Positions 8,378-17,340 of a DNA stretch of 41,044 nucleotides are shown here, piece after piece. Position 1 is the first letter of the stretch. Every line of letters begins with the position of its first letter. The notes beneath the pieces are model-generated. The model searched no databases and was not told where the DNA came from. It saw only the letters and a list, made by a program, of their open reading frames with translations. The position numbers and the translations under genes are program-made. Where the stretch lies: contig NZ_FYBH01000186.1 in the NCBI RefSeq assembly GCF_900185595.1, positions 1-41,044 of the forward strand. Direction: 5' to 3'. Source of the DNA: Calothrix rhizosoleniae SC01. GTDB taxonomy: Bacteria; Cyanobacteriota; Cyanobacteriia; Cyanobacteriales; Nostocaceae.

Positions 8378-8872
8378 ATGACTCAAAGTAAGTTTGGCAT
8401 TCCCCATTGTGGATTGTATTCCACCTTAATTTTGACTATTATCGCCACTGTCACCGCCACACCAGTAATAGCAAATTCATCTAACTTCGAGAAGATTATC
8501 CTGTCACCAGGTTTTGAACCTAACAAAGGACGAGTCACTGGTTATACCAAAGGCTCCTTCCCCTTACATAATATGAGCAAACGCGATCAAAAAGGCAATC
8601 ATTGTACTGGTTTTGCTACACCCACTCCCGATCACATCATGATCTTAAAAAAAGACTTCTCTAATTTAGAATTAAAGGTTAATAGTGGTAGGGATACAAC
8701 TTTGCTGATATTAGGACCAGATAAGAGTACCATTCGTTGTGGCGATGATACTGGTAAAAATAAAGATGCCAGCATTACTGACAATAACTGGAAAGCTGGA
8801 CCATATAAAATATGGGTAGGTAATTTTAAAAAAAATTCACAAACAAACTACTCTCTTCTAGTCAAAGAATAG
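8378..8872 (+). CDS. Small secreted protein with PPC-like beta-sandwich
   Basis: 164 residues from ATG 8378. The signal peptide covers a hydrophobic core (LYSTLILTIIATVTATPVIA) with likely cleavage after VIANS. The mature part has LKVNSGRDTTLLILGPDKST, IRCGDDTGKNKDASI and AGPYKIWVGNF...NYSLLV, the pattern of pre-peptidase C-terminal (PPC)-like domains common in cyanobacterial exported proteins. Two cysteines (GNHCTG, IRCGDD) could form a disulphide. Likely periplasmic or extracellular. No catalytic motif; function unknown. The 170-bp spacer before it is AT-rich. Confidence 0.8.
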   Translation: MTQSKFGIPHCGLYSTLILTIIATVTATPVIANSSNFEKIILSPGFEPNKGRVTGYTKGSFPLHNMSKRDQKGNHCTGFATPTPDHIMILKKDFSNLELKVNSGRDTTLLILGPDKSTIRCGDDTGKNKDASITDNNWKAGPYKIWVGNFKKNSQTNYSLLVKE

Positions 8873-9317
8873 TAGGGTGAACTAATACAGCAATACGCAT
8901 TTATATTTAGACATCTTAGGATTCTAAAACCTATACACAATCAACTTTTGACTTTTGACTTTTAAATTTTGACCGAAAAAGAAAAGCATACAAGCCCCCA
9001 AATTTATTTGTGGAAGAATTAGAAATAATTGTGCCGCGATGCATAAGCACTCTTTCTCAATAATTCATTTCTTGAGAGACTCCCTTTCTGCGCGCTGCAT
9101 CGCTATTTCAAGCCCTTCGCAGTCGCTCATGGGGGAGACCCCCAAGACCGCGCGCGCTGCTCTCTACATTCATGTATGGGGTTTCTCCCCTGCTCCCTGT
9201 TCCCTGCTCCCCTGCTTCTTACTGACTTCCGCGTAGCGGTATACCGAACTTTAGTTATGGCACTTAAAAAGTTAAGATAGGATTGACTACCTTGGCGAAA
9301 TTTAGGATGCAATAAGC
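8873..9317. repeat. Repeat-rich intergenic region before cysE
   Basis: No gene is seen. It holds a TTTTGACTTTTGACTTTT run (8945-8963), a GC-rich REP-like island at about 9090-9240 with the hairpin GGGGGAGACCCCC, CGCGCGCGCT, a CCTGCTCCCTG purine/pyrimidine tract (the complement of the tract in the MITEs) and GACTTCCGCGTAGCGGTATACC. Short open frames across it are translations of repeats. Confidence 0.55.
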
Positions 9318-10082
9318 GTGCTATCTACACTCCTTGCTGACTTTCGCATTATTTTTGAACGTGATCCAGCTGCCCGTAACTGGCTAGAAGTCTTGTTTTG
9401 CTACCCTGGCTTGCAAGCTTTGCTATTTCATCGGTTGGCTCATTGGCTCTATAGCGTTGGCATTCCTTTTCTTCCCCGATTAATTTCTCATATTTCTCGA
9501 TTTATTACTGGAATTGAAATCCACCCTGGTGCTGCAATTGGACAAGGGGTATTTATCGATCATGGTATGGGGGTTGTTATTGGTGAAACAGCTATTATTG
9601 GTGATTACACTTTGATTTACCAAGGCGTAACCCTAGGGGGTACAGGTAAAGAAAGTGGTAAACGCCACCCCACAGTTGGAGAAAATGCAGTTGTTGGTGC
9701 TGGTGCGAAGGTATTAGGCAATATTCTCATTGGTAATAATGTCCGCATTGGTGCTGGTTCAGTTGTCCTCAGGGATGTACCCTCAGATTGCACAGTCGTT
9801 GGTGTACCCGGTAGGATAGTCTACCGTTCCGGTGTTCGGGTTGCTCCCCTAGAACATAACAACTTACCAGACTCAGAAGCGCAGGTAATTCGGGCTTTAG
9901 TTGATCGCATAGAATTACTGGAAGAACAAATACAAGACTTCCAGCATTTTCAATCTACGACAAAAACTCCTGTTTTAGTGGGTAATGTTACTAACTGTGA
10001 AGAAGCAATAACCCAAGAAGCACCCTGTTGCGATATCAAAGATAAAGCAATTAAACAGTTTTTTGATGGTGCAGGTATCTGA
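9318..10082 (+). CDS. cysE: Serine O-acetyltransferase
   Basis: 254 residues from GTG 9318, with AGGA about 10 nt upstream. It catalyses L-serine + acetyl-CoA to O-acetylserine, the first step of cysteine synthesis, in the cytoplasm. The N-terminal helical part ([33 protein letters not shown]) leads into a left-handed beta-helix of hexapeptide repeats ([46 protein letters not shown]). Catalytic Asp/His are in FIDHG, and the CoA site includes [12 protein letters not shown]. This is the short-N-terminus form. The tail after residue 190 is variable. Followed by a terminator at 10143. Confidence 0.95.
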   Translation: MLSTLLADFRIIFERDPAARNWLEVLFCYPGLQALLFHRLAHWLYSVGIPFLPRLISHISRFITGIEIHPGAAIGQGVFIDHGMGVVIGETAIIGDYTLIYQGVTLGGTGKESGKRHPTVGENAVVGAGAKVLGNILIGNNVRIGAGSVVLRDVPSDCTVVGVPGRIVYRSGVRVAPLEHNNLPDSEAQVIRALVDRIELLEEQIQDFQHFQSTTKTPVLVGNVTNCEEAITQEAPCCDIKDKAIKQFFDGAGI

Positions 10083-10088
10083 GAGTCA

Positions 10089-10118
10089 GTTAGCCTCCTC
10101 CGGAGGAGCTACGCTAAC
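10089..10118. repeat. Palindromic REP-like element
   Basis: The perfect 14-bp palindrome CTCCTCCGGAGGAG (10095-10108) lies within GTTAGC ... GCTAAC (10089-10094 / 10113-10118). It lies directly after the cysE stop and before its terminator. Confidence 0.6.
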
Positions 10119-10142
10119 AGTTATCAGTTATCAAACTTGTGT

Positions 10143-10172
10143 GGTGTGTTTCTGAACACACCTTATTTTTTC
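10143..10172 (+). terminator. Rho-independent terminator of cysE
   Basis: GGTGTGTT (10143-10150), loop TCTG, AACACACC (10155-10162), followed by TTATTTTTT. An 8-bp stem with a T-run, on the cysE strand. Confidence 0.8.
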
Positions 10173-10390
10173 CTGGTAAAAACCAATGTTATAGCGCTAG
10201 GCGCAAGTAATAAGTAATAAGCAATAAGTTTGAGGAAATACTGCAAATTTTGTAGTTAAAGATGACAGTACTTATATTAGTAGTATTAGTTGCGATCGCA
10301 TTTCTATAATCAAACCTGTTGACAAGTTTCTACACTAGTAATGCTGGGTGGAAGTCGGAAGTTGACCTATTACCTATTACCAATGAAAAG

Positions 10391-10720
10391 ATGGATAGTA
10401 AAACAAATATCTTCCAAATATCATCACAACTTCCTGATCAAGAATTATTTGAAACTTTACTACAAACTAAAGATATTCTGATTGAACGGATTATCTCTAC
10501 TGGACAAAGTACTCCTCCTGGACAATGGTATGACCAAGAAACTGATGAATGGGTGATTTTATTGCAAGGAAAGGCTCAATTATCCTATGAAAATGGTCGC
10601 ACAGTGGATTTATTGCCAGGAGATTACCTATTATTGAAAGCACACGAAAAGCATAGAGTTGAAGCTACCAGTAGTGACCCTATTTGTATTTGGTTAGCGA
10701 TTCATTTTACTTCTCGGTAA
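10391..10720 (+). CDS. Small cupin-domain protein
   Basis: 109 residues from ATG 10391. The longer frame from 10319 (TTG) runs through spacer-like sequence and has no support. A single conserved cupin barrel is visible: PPGQWYDQETDEWVILLQGKAQL, LLPGDYLLLKAHEKHRVE. In the first cupin motif the usual His-x-His metal pair is replaced (QWYDQETDEW), so metal binding and any enzyme activity are uncertain. Cytoplasmic; no signal peptide. It stands alone. Confidence 0.8.
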   Translation: MDSKTNIFQISSQLPDQELFETLLQTKDILIERIISTGQSTPPGQWYDQETDEWVILLQGKAQLSYENGRTVDLLPGDYLLLKAHEKHRVEATSSDPICIWLAIHFTSR

Positions 10721-10770
10721 TTTTCAAATATTATTGCGAGTTTATGACATCTGCATAATTCAGATATATC

Positions 10771-11053
10771 ATTACTGTCCGTTCGCTCATTTTTGAACCG
10801 AAAATTTAATTAAGCCTTACAAAGCTTATGATCTAGGATATGCCGTCAATTCAGGCATTTTTGGCTCTTACAAGGTTTTAGCCATTTTTATGATTTAGAC
10901 CTCCCTACGTCTTAAATAGGCGCTTCTGGAGGCTTTTTATTAAAGTTTCAAATATTACTTCTAAATAACCGCTTACTTAGGAATCGCCTTTTTCCTTTTA
11001 AATTAAGGCTTTAATTCAACTTAGAGTTTCAAAATAAGCGAACGCCGAGTCAT
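10771..11053. repeat. Intergenic element with long imperfect terminal inverted repeats
   Basis: Left arm 10780-10816 (begins CGTTCGCTCATTTTTGAA, ends AATTAAGCC) is complementary to the right arm 11007-11044 (begins GGCTTTAATTC, ends AAGCGAACG) with some mismatches. The match continues outward to 10771 and 11053. Between them are several small hairpins (GCCGTCAATTCAGGC, CCTCC ... GGAGG followed by CTTTTTATT). No open frame. It fills the spacer in front of the DUF3750-like gene and could be a MITE relic or a structured leader RNA. Confidence 0.5.
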
Positions 11054-11104
11054 TAAAATTAATCTAGAATTTGCATTTCAAATAAATTAATAGTGGAAAA
11101 TTAA

Positions 11105-11698
11105 ATGGCAACAACTGTCCAACTAAGAGCAGCAAAACTTCCCTCAATTGTAGGATATATTGCTGTACATTATTGGTTTGTAGTTATTAAAGAAAACCAA
11201 CAAGAACGATGGGAAGTTTGGCAAAATCGTGGTCGATGTCCAGAAAGTTGGGGACATTTACATAAAAATTTGATGCCTTGGGATTCTGGAGTTGGAAATG
11301 GAGGGAGTTGGTTAGAAAAAGAATGGCAAGGAGAAATGGCAGGTTTACTAGCTGAAATTATTGAAAATAGTCCAACAAAGTATGGATACAAATATGTTTA
11401 CCGTTATTATCCCGGCCCCAATAGTAATACTTATGTTCAGTGGATTTTGAATGAAGGTAAAGCTAATTATTTACTGAGTGCATTAGGAGTTGGGAAAGAT
11501 TATACTAAAAGAATTGGTATACAAAAATACGATCAAGTAATTCATTTTTCTTTATTTTTTTTAGGTGGATTTAAATTTATTCATAGGAAAGAATTTGAAC
11601 TCCATATTTTAGGTCTTACTATTGGTGTCAAAACCCAACCATTTATCCTAAAACTTCCATTTAATTTTCGCAAATTTGCTAAAAATCACAATGGATGA
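11105..11698 (+). CDS. DUF3750-like protein
   Basis: 197 residues, ATG start with GGAAAA about 6 nt upstream. The core motifs YYPGPNSNTYVQWI and ALGVGKDY, with an N-terminal AVHYWFVVIKENQQERWEVWQ and an LLAEIIENSPTKYGY helix, fit the DUF3750 family, whose activity is unknown to me. The conserved PGPNSNT motif and an N-terminal His suggest a possible enzyme fold, which is inference. No signal peptide; a moderately hydrophobic stretch HFSLFFLGGF lies near residue 145. The 3' quarter is more AT-rich. Preceded by the inverted-repeat element at 10771-11053. Confidence 0.7.
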   Translation: MATTVQLRAAKLPSIVGYIAVHYWFVVIKENQQERWEVWQNRGRCPESWGHLHKNLMPWDSGVGNGGSWLEKEWQGEMAGLLAEIIENSPTKYGYKYVYRYYPGPNSNTYVQWILNEGKANYLLSALGVGKDYTKRIGIQKYDQVIHFSLFFLGGFKFIHRKEFELHILGLTIGVKTQPFILKLPFNFRKFAKNHNG

Positions 11699-11762
11699 AA
11701 TAGAAATACTATTCGTAAATGAATTAAAGAGTTAAATAGTGGCATTAATTGTGTAGATCATT

Positions 11763-11792
11763 ATTCCGCTAGAGTAAGATTATTAGCGGAAT
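11763..11792 (+). terminator. Hairpin downstream of the DUF3750-like gene
   Basis: ATTCCGCTA (11763-11771) and TAGCGGAAT (11784-11792) form a perfect 9-bp stem with a 12-nt loop, 65 nt after the stop. There is no T-run, so termination is only possible. The rest of 11699-12061 holds nothing else I can identify. Confidence 0.4.
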
Positions 11793-12061
11793 CATACCTT
11801 CCTAAACCTATTAAAAGATATCAAAAATTTAGTTGATTCCCAAAGTCAAAATTACTGGTCTTCTTTTGTTCTTGTAGCTAATTGGTTGTAGTGTCTAATG
11901 CGCCAAACTTTTTCAGTTTAAACCTCATCTACCTTGAAAACCGTAGTCTTCTAATTATAGTTTTCTAATTATGAATTTGGGATTGCTTGCTTACGTCGCA
12001 ATCATACATACGAGTAATTTTAAACTCTAGGTTTCAACACGTACGGATTTATTTTTGGTAG

Positions 12062-12145
12062 TGGGCAGTGGGAGAATCGAACTCCCATGACCGCAAGGTC
12101 GCCACATTTTGAGTGTGGTGCGTCTACCAATTTCGCCAACCGCCC
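12062..12145 (-). tRNA. tRNA-Leu (anticodon CAA)
   Basis: Read on the minus strand: acceptor GGGCGGT pairs with ACTGCCC (one G-U), D-arm GCGAAATTGGTAGACGC, anticodon stem CCACA/TGTGG with loop CTCAAAA (anticodon CAA, reads UUG), long class II variable arm, T-loop GTTCGATTC, discriminator A. CCA is not encoded. Length 84 nt. The first 22 nt overlap the 3' end of the M48 peptidase gene on the same strand. Confidence 0.95.
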
Positions 12146-12999
12146 CGATCTGCAACTTTGCTACTATAACATACTTTGTGATTTTGCAACAAACTTTGAT
12201 ATTCTTTACTACTAGACCAGCGATCAATCTCTCTGGCTCGCAATACGGGAACTGGGTGAGTCAGTTGAGATGTGTGGGTTGCTTTGACCATTTCCCCCAA
12301 TTCAGTGTTACTAATCTCATCATAGGCACGGGCTTGGGCAATAAAAGCATCAAGATTTAATTGTGATGATAATTTGGGAGAACCGCCTGCTAATTTCATC
12401 AACACAGACATAATTACCTTTGGATCTTGGGTCACTAATAACGCAGCGCGATCGCAAGTAAATTCAGCACAGCGTACCCATTCCAACAATTGTGTCTGAA
12501 TCGCTTGAGCTAACATCCCTCCTATGTTAGGCATGGCAGTAGCTGCCAATATGAGTAAATTTACAGGAGTGAGATAAACACTATGGTCACATTTTAGATG
12601 TCCCAGTTCATGGGCAATTACTGCTTGAATTTCCTCTGGAGTTAGCATATCAATTAAAGCAGTATGCAATACCACAAAGGGCTGTTTTCCCCGCATAGCG
12701 AAGGTATAAGCATTAGGGACTGGAGAAGAATGAACGTATAACTGAGGCGTTTCTATGTCCAAAATTTGGCAAGCAGAAACCAATAATTTGTGTAGCTCGG
12801 GTAGTTGTTGCTCTCCCACTAAAATACTAGAAGCAATATTTTCTACATAAAATACTTGTTCTGCGATCGGTCCGAGGAGATTGCGTACTATCAGATCTAT
12901 CCCAGGAATTTGTTTGAGAGCCTTAGTTGCTTCCAGATCCAAGGGGTGGCGAAAAGTATCTGCTTTCAGTCCGATGAGAGATGTTTTTGATAAGGACAT
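12124..12999 (-). CDS. M48-family zinc metallopeptidase
   Basis: 291 residues from ATG 12999 (MSLSKTSLIGLKADTFRHPLD); the frame extends 49 codons further upstream but that part looks like spacer. Zinc site HELGH at residues 130-134 (VIAHELGHLKCDH), with the third ligand Glu in CAEFTCDRAALL about 50 residues on. Flanking hydrophobic segments (YLTPVNLLILAATAMPNIGGML) suggest membrane association as in HtpX/Oma1 relatives. Family role: membrane or periplasmic protein quality control. Odd: the last codons (...GGWRNW) and the TAG stop are the 5' end and D-loop of the tRNA-Leu gene, so 5' processing of a joint transcript would remove the stop codon. Confidence 0.88.
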   Translation of the reverse strand: MSLSKTSLIGLKADTFRHPLDLEATKALKQIPGIDLIVRNLLGPIAEQVFYVENIASSILVGEQQLPELHKLLVSACQILDIETPQLYVHSSPVPNAYTFAMRGKQPFVVLHTALIDMLTPEEIQAVIAHELGHLKCDHSVYLTPVNLLILAATAMPNIGGMLAQAIQTQLLEWVRCAEFTCDRAALLVTQDPKVIMSVLMKLAGGSPKLSSQLNLDAFIAQARAYDEISNTELGEMVKATHTSQLTHPVPVLRAREIDRWSSSKEYQSLLQNHKVCYSSKVADRGGWRNW

Positions 13000-13692
13000 A
13001 TTAATCTTAGTTATCAGTGAGCCAGTACGAGAATGTCTTCTGTCTCCTGCCACAAAATAATTCATTGAGGCTGGTTGTGAAACCAACCCTATACAGCTAG
13101 TATAACTACTATTAGAGAAATTATGAGTCTGTCTGCCCATTCTCATCTAGATATGGCGCTACGGGGAAGTAAGAAGTAATAATTCAGAGGGAGTAGGGAA
13201 AAGGGAGTAGGGAGTAGGGAACCCACCTTTAAAAAAGTGGGATTGTGAGTCCAGCCACACGTGCGGCTTCGCCGCCGAGTGGACTGGCGCTCGCGAAGCG
13301 TATCCGAAGGATTCACTCCGAAGGGGTAACAAGGACACTGTATTTTTTCGCGCTTCGCGGAGTCAAAATACAGTTTTTTAAACTGGGCTTTAGACCCAGA
13401 ACTAAAGTTTTGTACATCCCTACTCCCTGTTTTTGTAATAATTAATTAAGTAAGTCCATTGTGGTGGAAGGGTTCCCAAGTATCTTACTGGTGCTGTGCC
13501 CTTACAAAGAATTTATGTTGCAAACATTATTTGAATTGGTTTTATTTATTAAAATTTAGCAATGTCCGCGCCCTAATTTCGTAGTGCTATATGCCAATTT
13601 TTTTTGTGGTGCAGCCATCTTGCCTAACTCACATAAAAGGATGGGCAAAATGCCCATCCGACAAGATTGGATCATCATTTTTGTGAAGTTCT
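13000..13692. repeat. Long spacer with a palindromic repeat island
   Basis: No gene seen. 13186-13440 is dense in palindromes: GGGAGTAGGG runs; CCCACC ... GTGGG; AGTCCAGCCAC ... GAGTGGACT enclosing GCGGCTTCGCCGCC; ACTGTATTTTTT ... AAAATACAGT enclosing CGCGCTTCGCG; and CTGGGCTTTAGACCCAG. These are REP/STRR-type cyanobacterial repeats. 13441-13692 is plain spacer. Confidence 0.55.
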
Positions 13693-15087
13693 CTAAGTCG
13701 AAATCTGCACTTTAGAATCACCAATATTTTTGATAAATTCCATGTCAGTTCCAGTGGCAGAAACTCGCTGAATTTTAGCTCCCAACTGTTGCAACTTTAC
13801 ATCTAATCGATCATAGCCACGATCAAGGTGATGTAATCCATGTATTGTAGTTTGTCCTTGAGCTGCTAGCCCAGCTAAAACTAGAGCTGCTGCTGCCCGT
13901 AAGTCAGGACATAATACTGGTGCCCCAGATAACATTGGAACTCCACGGAGAAAAGCAGTATTTCCTTTGACGCGAATATCTGCTCCTAAGCGGTTTAACT
14001 CCGAAGCATGGCGCAGGCGATTTTCAAATACAGATTCGTTAATTATACTATCCCCTTCAGCCAAAGTTAGGAGCGCCATAAATGGTGCTTGCATATCGGT
14101 GGGGAAACCTGGATGAGGGAAAGTTTCAATATCCGTTGCTTGGAGATTGTCTGTTGGTAAAACTCGTAAGCAATCAGGTGCTTCCTCAACTAAGTTCACA
14201 CCTATTTCCTTGAGCTTGGCAATTACTGGTAATAAATGTTCTGGTACTAAAGATGATACTAATATTTCAGAACGGGTAATCGCTCCGGCAAGTAAAAATG
14301 TCCCAGCTTCAATGCGATCGGGAATAATTTTATAATCTGTAGAGTGCAGTTTAGGAACACCATCAATAATAATTTTGCTAGTCCCAGCACCTTTAATTTT
14401 TGCACCCATTGAGATACAGAAGTTAGCTAAATCTATCACTTCTGGTTCCCGGGCAGCATTATCTATAATAGTTTCACCATCAGCCAGAGTTGCCGCCATC
14501 ATCAATGTTTCTGTGGCACCTACACTGGGAGTATCCAGATAAATCTTAGCTCCTTTCAGCCGGCGTTGATTGCCAGGAACATAGGCATTACAAATACCAT
14601 GTTCAATTTGCACCTCAGCTCCCATAGCTTGTAGTCCTCGGACGTGCAAATCTACAGGACGGGCACCAATGGCACAACCACCAGGTAAGGGCATTTGAGC
14701 CACACCTAGCCTTGCCAAAATTGCACCAATTGCAAAAAAGCTTGCCCGCAACTGAGTAACTAATTCATAAGGGGCTTTAGAGGTTTTAATTTCACTGGCG
14801 TTAATATCTAAAATGTCATCATGGCGTTCTAAGCTAATGCCTAAAGCTGACAACACCTGCCCCATTTTGTCCACATCTGCTAATAGAGGAACATTGCGAA
14901 TGCGGCAGTCTTCCGAACATAGCAAGGCTCCAGCCATAATTACTAAGGCTGAGTTTTTTGCTCCGCTAATTTTCACATGACCATGCAAACGATGCCCACC
15001 GAATATTTGCAGAACTGAGGAGTCTGCATTTGGTACAACTTTGGCATCCGGTAAGCCACTGGAAAGATTAATAAGCCCACCCTCCAC
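13693..15087 (-). CDS. murA: UDP-N-acetylglucosamine 1-carboxyvinyltransferase
   Basis: Transfers enolpyruvate from PEP to UDP-GlcNAc, the first committed step of peptidoglycan synthesis, in the cytoplasm. Two EPSP-synthase-like domains: [21 protein letters not shown] (Lys/Asn of the active site), [15 protein letters not shown], the PEP-binding Cys in [62 protein letters not shown] and [14 protein letters not shown] 15087 gives 464 residues; a TTG at 15108 would add seven. Neither has a clear ribosome-binding site and there is no ATG upstream of the catalytic domain. Product length is slightly above the usual 420-450 because of an N-terminal extension. Confidence 0.95.
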   Translation of the reverse strand: MEGGLINLSSGLPDAKVVPNADSSVLQIFGGHRLHGHVKISGAKNSALVIMAGALLCSEDCRIRNVPLLADVDKMGQVLSALGISLERHDDILDINASEIKTSKAPYELVTQLRASFFAIGAILARLGVAQMPLPGGCAIGARPVDLHVRGLQAMGAEVQIEHGICNAYVPGNQRRLKGAKIYLDTPSVGATETLMMAATLADGETIIDNAAREPEVIDLANFCISMGAKIKGAGTSKIIIDGVPKLHSTDYKIIPDRIEAGTFLLAGAITRSEILVSSLVPEHLLPVIAKLKEIGVNLVEEAPDCLRVLPTDNLQATDIETFPHPGFPTDMQAPFMALLTLAEGDSIINESVFENRLRHASELNRLGADIRVKGNTAFLRGVPMLSGAPVLCPDLRAAAALVLAGLAAQGQTTIHGLHHLDRGYDRLDVKLQQLGAKIQRVSATGTDMEFIKNIGDSKVQIST

Positions 15088-15318
15088 AATATAGGTAATA
15101 TTATCCAACTGAATTTGGTTCTGATTCTACACGAAAGATTTCATTTGTCTATATTTTTTTTTAATCAGCCTCACATAAAATTTATATTTTTCTAGCTAAA
15201 AATACTTGTGAATATCTATCCTCAGGGTAACATTTAATGCTATTATAAGATTTTTCTTGACACCATTAAATAAGTAAGTCAGAATAATAGACTAGTCAAT
15301 CAAAAATAACTTAAATAA

Positions 15319-15402
15319 GCGGGACTGGCGGAATTGGTAGACGCGCTAGATTCAGGTTCTAGTTTCCTCACGGATGTCCGGGTTCAAGTCCCGGGTTCCG
15401 CA
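15319..15402 (+). tRNA. tRNA-Leu (anticodon CAG)
   Basis: Acceptor GCGGGAC pairs with GTTCCGC (one G-U), D-arm GCGGAATTGGTAGACGC, anticodon stem CTAGA/TCTAG with loop TTCAGGT (anticodon CAG, reads CUG), a long class II variable arm, T-loop GTTCAAGTC and discriminator A. CCA is not encoded (CATTT follows). It is expressed divergently from murA. Confidence 0.95.
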
Positions 15403-15485
15403 TTTAAGGGTTTAAGGATGAAAGATGAATGGAGCTAGGGTCTTCGTCAACTTTTATCCTCAAAAATTCCCAGATAATACTTTCT

Positions 15486-16271
15486 ATGTTGACCAGTACT
15501 CAAAACCCTCTTGTAAAACAAATACGTAAACTGCATTCTACTAAGGAACGACATAAGCAGGGTTTATTTTTAATTGAGGGAACCCATTTAATAGAAGAAG
15601 CTTGTGAGGTGGGTTATCCTTTTGATGCTGCTTGCTGTACTCCAGAATGGCAAGGGAATCACCTGAGTTTATGGGATACTGTTTGTCATCAATGTGAACG
15701 GGCAGAAATTGTCAGTCAAGAAATTTTAAATGCGATCGCGACTACGGTGCAACCGGATGGGGTAGTAGCTACGGCTAAACGGGGAATCAATGCCAGTCAG
15801 GTTCCTTTCACTGGTTTAGTTATGGCTGTGGAAACTATTCAAGATCCTGGTAATTTGGGAACAATGATTCGGGCGGCTGCGGGAGCAGGAGCGTCAGGAT
15901 TATGGTTAAGTGAAGATAGTGTGGATTTAGATAATCCTAAGGTACTGCGTGCTTCTGCAGGTCAGTGGTTTCGTTTACCTATGGCTGTGAGTCCAGATTT
16001 AAAATTGATTGTGCAACAGGCGCAACAAGTGGGGATGCAAGTGATTGCGACTTTACCTAGTGCAAATTTAACTTATTGGCAAGTAAACTGGCAGCAACCA
16101 ACCTTAATGCTTTTGGGTAATGAAGGTGCGGGCTTATCACCTAATTTAGCAGCAATGGCTGATTTGCAAGTGAAAATCCCCCTGAATCCTGGGGTGGAAT
16201 CATTGAATGTAGCTATTACTGGAGCTTTGATGTTGTATGAGGCTCAAAGACAAAAAAGTTTTGCTGGTTAA
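15486..16271 (+). CDS. SpoU/TrmH-family RNA 2'-O-methyltransferase
   Basis: 261 residues from ATG 15486, where the family's typical N-terminus starts (MLTSTQNPLVKQIRKLHSTKERHKQGLFLIEG). An in-frame ATG at 15429 would add 19 atypical residues. SPOUT trefoil-knot motifs are all present: motif 1 QDPGNLGTMIRAA, motif 2 LMLLGNEGAGLS, motif 3 IPLNPGVESLNVAITGALMLYE. The N-terminal substrate-binding domain (L30-like) precedes it. It uses SAM to methylate a ribose in rRNA or tRNA; the exact nucleotide cannot be deduced. Starts 83 nt after the tRNA-Leu gene, so co-transcription is possible. Confidence 0.92.
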   Translation: MLTSTQNPLVKQIRKLHSTKERHKQGLFLIEGTHLIEEACEVGYPFDAACCTPEWQGNHLSLWDTVCHQCERAEIVSQEILNAIATTVQPDGVVATAKRGINASQVPFTGLVMAVETIQDPGNLGTMIRAAAGAGASGLWLSEDSVDLDNPKVLRASAGQWFRLPMAVSPDLKLIVQQAQQVGMQVIATLPSANLTYWQVNWQQPTLMLLGNEGAGLSPNLAAMADLQVKIPLNPGVESLNVAITGALMLYEAQRQKSFAG

Positions 16272-16411
16272 ATTAAACTGAAACTGGGAGCTAATCCTAT
16301 TTTAGATTTTAGATTTTAGATTTTGGATTTTAGATTTTGGATTGTGAAAGAATTACTACATAAGCTTTTCTTCCCATCTGTAGCAATCATTTTTTAAATT
16401 GGCATAATATA

Positions 16412-17056
16412 TTAACTTTGCCTGTTAAATGGCTGAACAGCAAAATCATTCCATGTAATAGTAAAACTTCTCTGCTCTTCTGTGGCGACAAACTTGACTA
16501 TTACTTCACAAGCTACAGCAACTGCGAACATAACTAAATTACGCGCTAAAGGGTAATCACACACATCATCATTTACGGGTGATGGTACGCGATAAATTTG
16601 ATTCCAAATAATTTCGGCATAATCAGAAGCTAAACCAACATGTAAACAAGGTATTTGAGATTGGTGACAGTAATCTTTAACGGCTTGACGACTACCACTG
16701 TTATCAAAGGTGTCAACAACCAAACCACTACCTGTTAATAATTTACCAGCATTGGCTGGTGTTAATTCTTGAGAGCGTCCATCCACAGCAATTCCCAAAG
16801 CACGGTAAAGACTATTTGTGAGAATTTTAGCCTTATATGCACCAATATCAGAACGGTAATAGGGTTGAGTGGAAAGATTCCGTTCCTCAATGCGATCGCA
16901 ATCTATAATCCGGAGTTTACCAAAACCAGAGCGAGTTAAATTTTCACTTATATTTGCACCCAAAGCACCAGCACCGCATACTATAACTGGAAAATCCCGT
17001 AATTTAGTCATTAGTGCAGGAGTACGGTGTAATTGTTCGTGGAAAAAAATAGACAT
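16412..17056 (-). CDS. ThiF/E1-like adenylyltransferase-fold protein, orphan
   Basis: 214 residues from ATG 17056 (MSIFFHEQLHRTPALM); the upstream 42 codons of the longer frame look like spacer. The nucleotide-binding GAGALGANISENL, IIDCDRIEERNLSTQPYYRSDIGAYKA (Asp and Arg of the ATP site) and VVDTFDNSGSRQAVKDYC match the E1/MoeB/ThiF fold. The paired CxxC zinc motifs of MoeB/ThiF are absent, and no clear catalytic-Cys loop is seen, although Cys is present in PCLHVGLASDY and DDVCDYPL. No ubiquitin-like or JAB partner gene is nearby. Known E1-like proteins activate a C-terminal Gly of a small protein by adenylation; what this one acts on is unknown. Confidence 0.8.
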   Translation of the reverse strand: MSIFFHEQLHRTPALMTKLRDFPVIVCGAGALGANISENLTRSGFGKLRIIDCDRIEERNLSTQPYYRSDIGAYKAKILTNSLYRALGIAVDGRSQELTPANAGKLLTGSGLVVDTFDNSGSRQAVKDYCHQSQIPCLHVGLASDYAEIIWNQIYRVPSPVNDDVCDYPLARNLVMFAVAVACEVIVKFVATEEQRSFTITWNDFAVQPFNRQS

Positions 17057-17290
17057 AGGGACTTGCAAATAAAAAAATAATCCATCACTGGGAATGCAGG
17101 GGAACAGGGGGAGTGAAGCAAGTAGTTCAAGCCTATAAATTGGGCACTTTATTCCCCAGACCCTAATTAAATCAGATAACAAGAGGTAGAGGGAGATGTC
17201 CTATATCGGAATAAATTTCCCAGACTACCACGCCTCTTGTCAGAAGAACTTCCCTCTAAGGTAATACCAAGTTGCTTCCAAAGATAGTCA

Positions 17291-17335
17291 GCATGTCATT
17301 GCGACGTTCACAGGGCGGAAGGAAGCAATCTCACC
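17291..17335. repeat. REP-like intergenic repeat
   Basis: GTCATTGCGACGTTCAC ... GGAAGGAAGCAATCTCACC resembles the widespread CATTGCGA ... GAAGCAATC palindromic repeat, with CATTGC and GCAATC as weak arms. It abuts the nested mobile elements at 17341. Confidence 0.4.
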
Positions 17336-17340
17336 AACTA

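Noticed and set aside
9039-9312. Two 60-65 codon frames before cysE
   Set aside because: They cover palindromic GC-rich repeats and simple tracts with no coding character.
13245-13445. 66-codon frame in the palindrome island
   Set aside because: Entirely composed of repeat sequence with inverted arms; no family resemblance.
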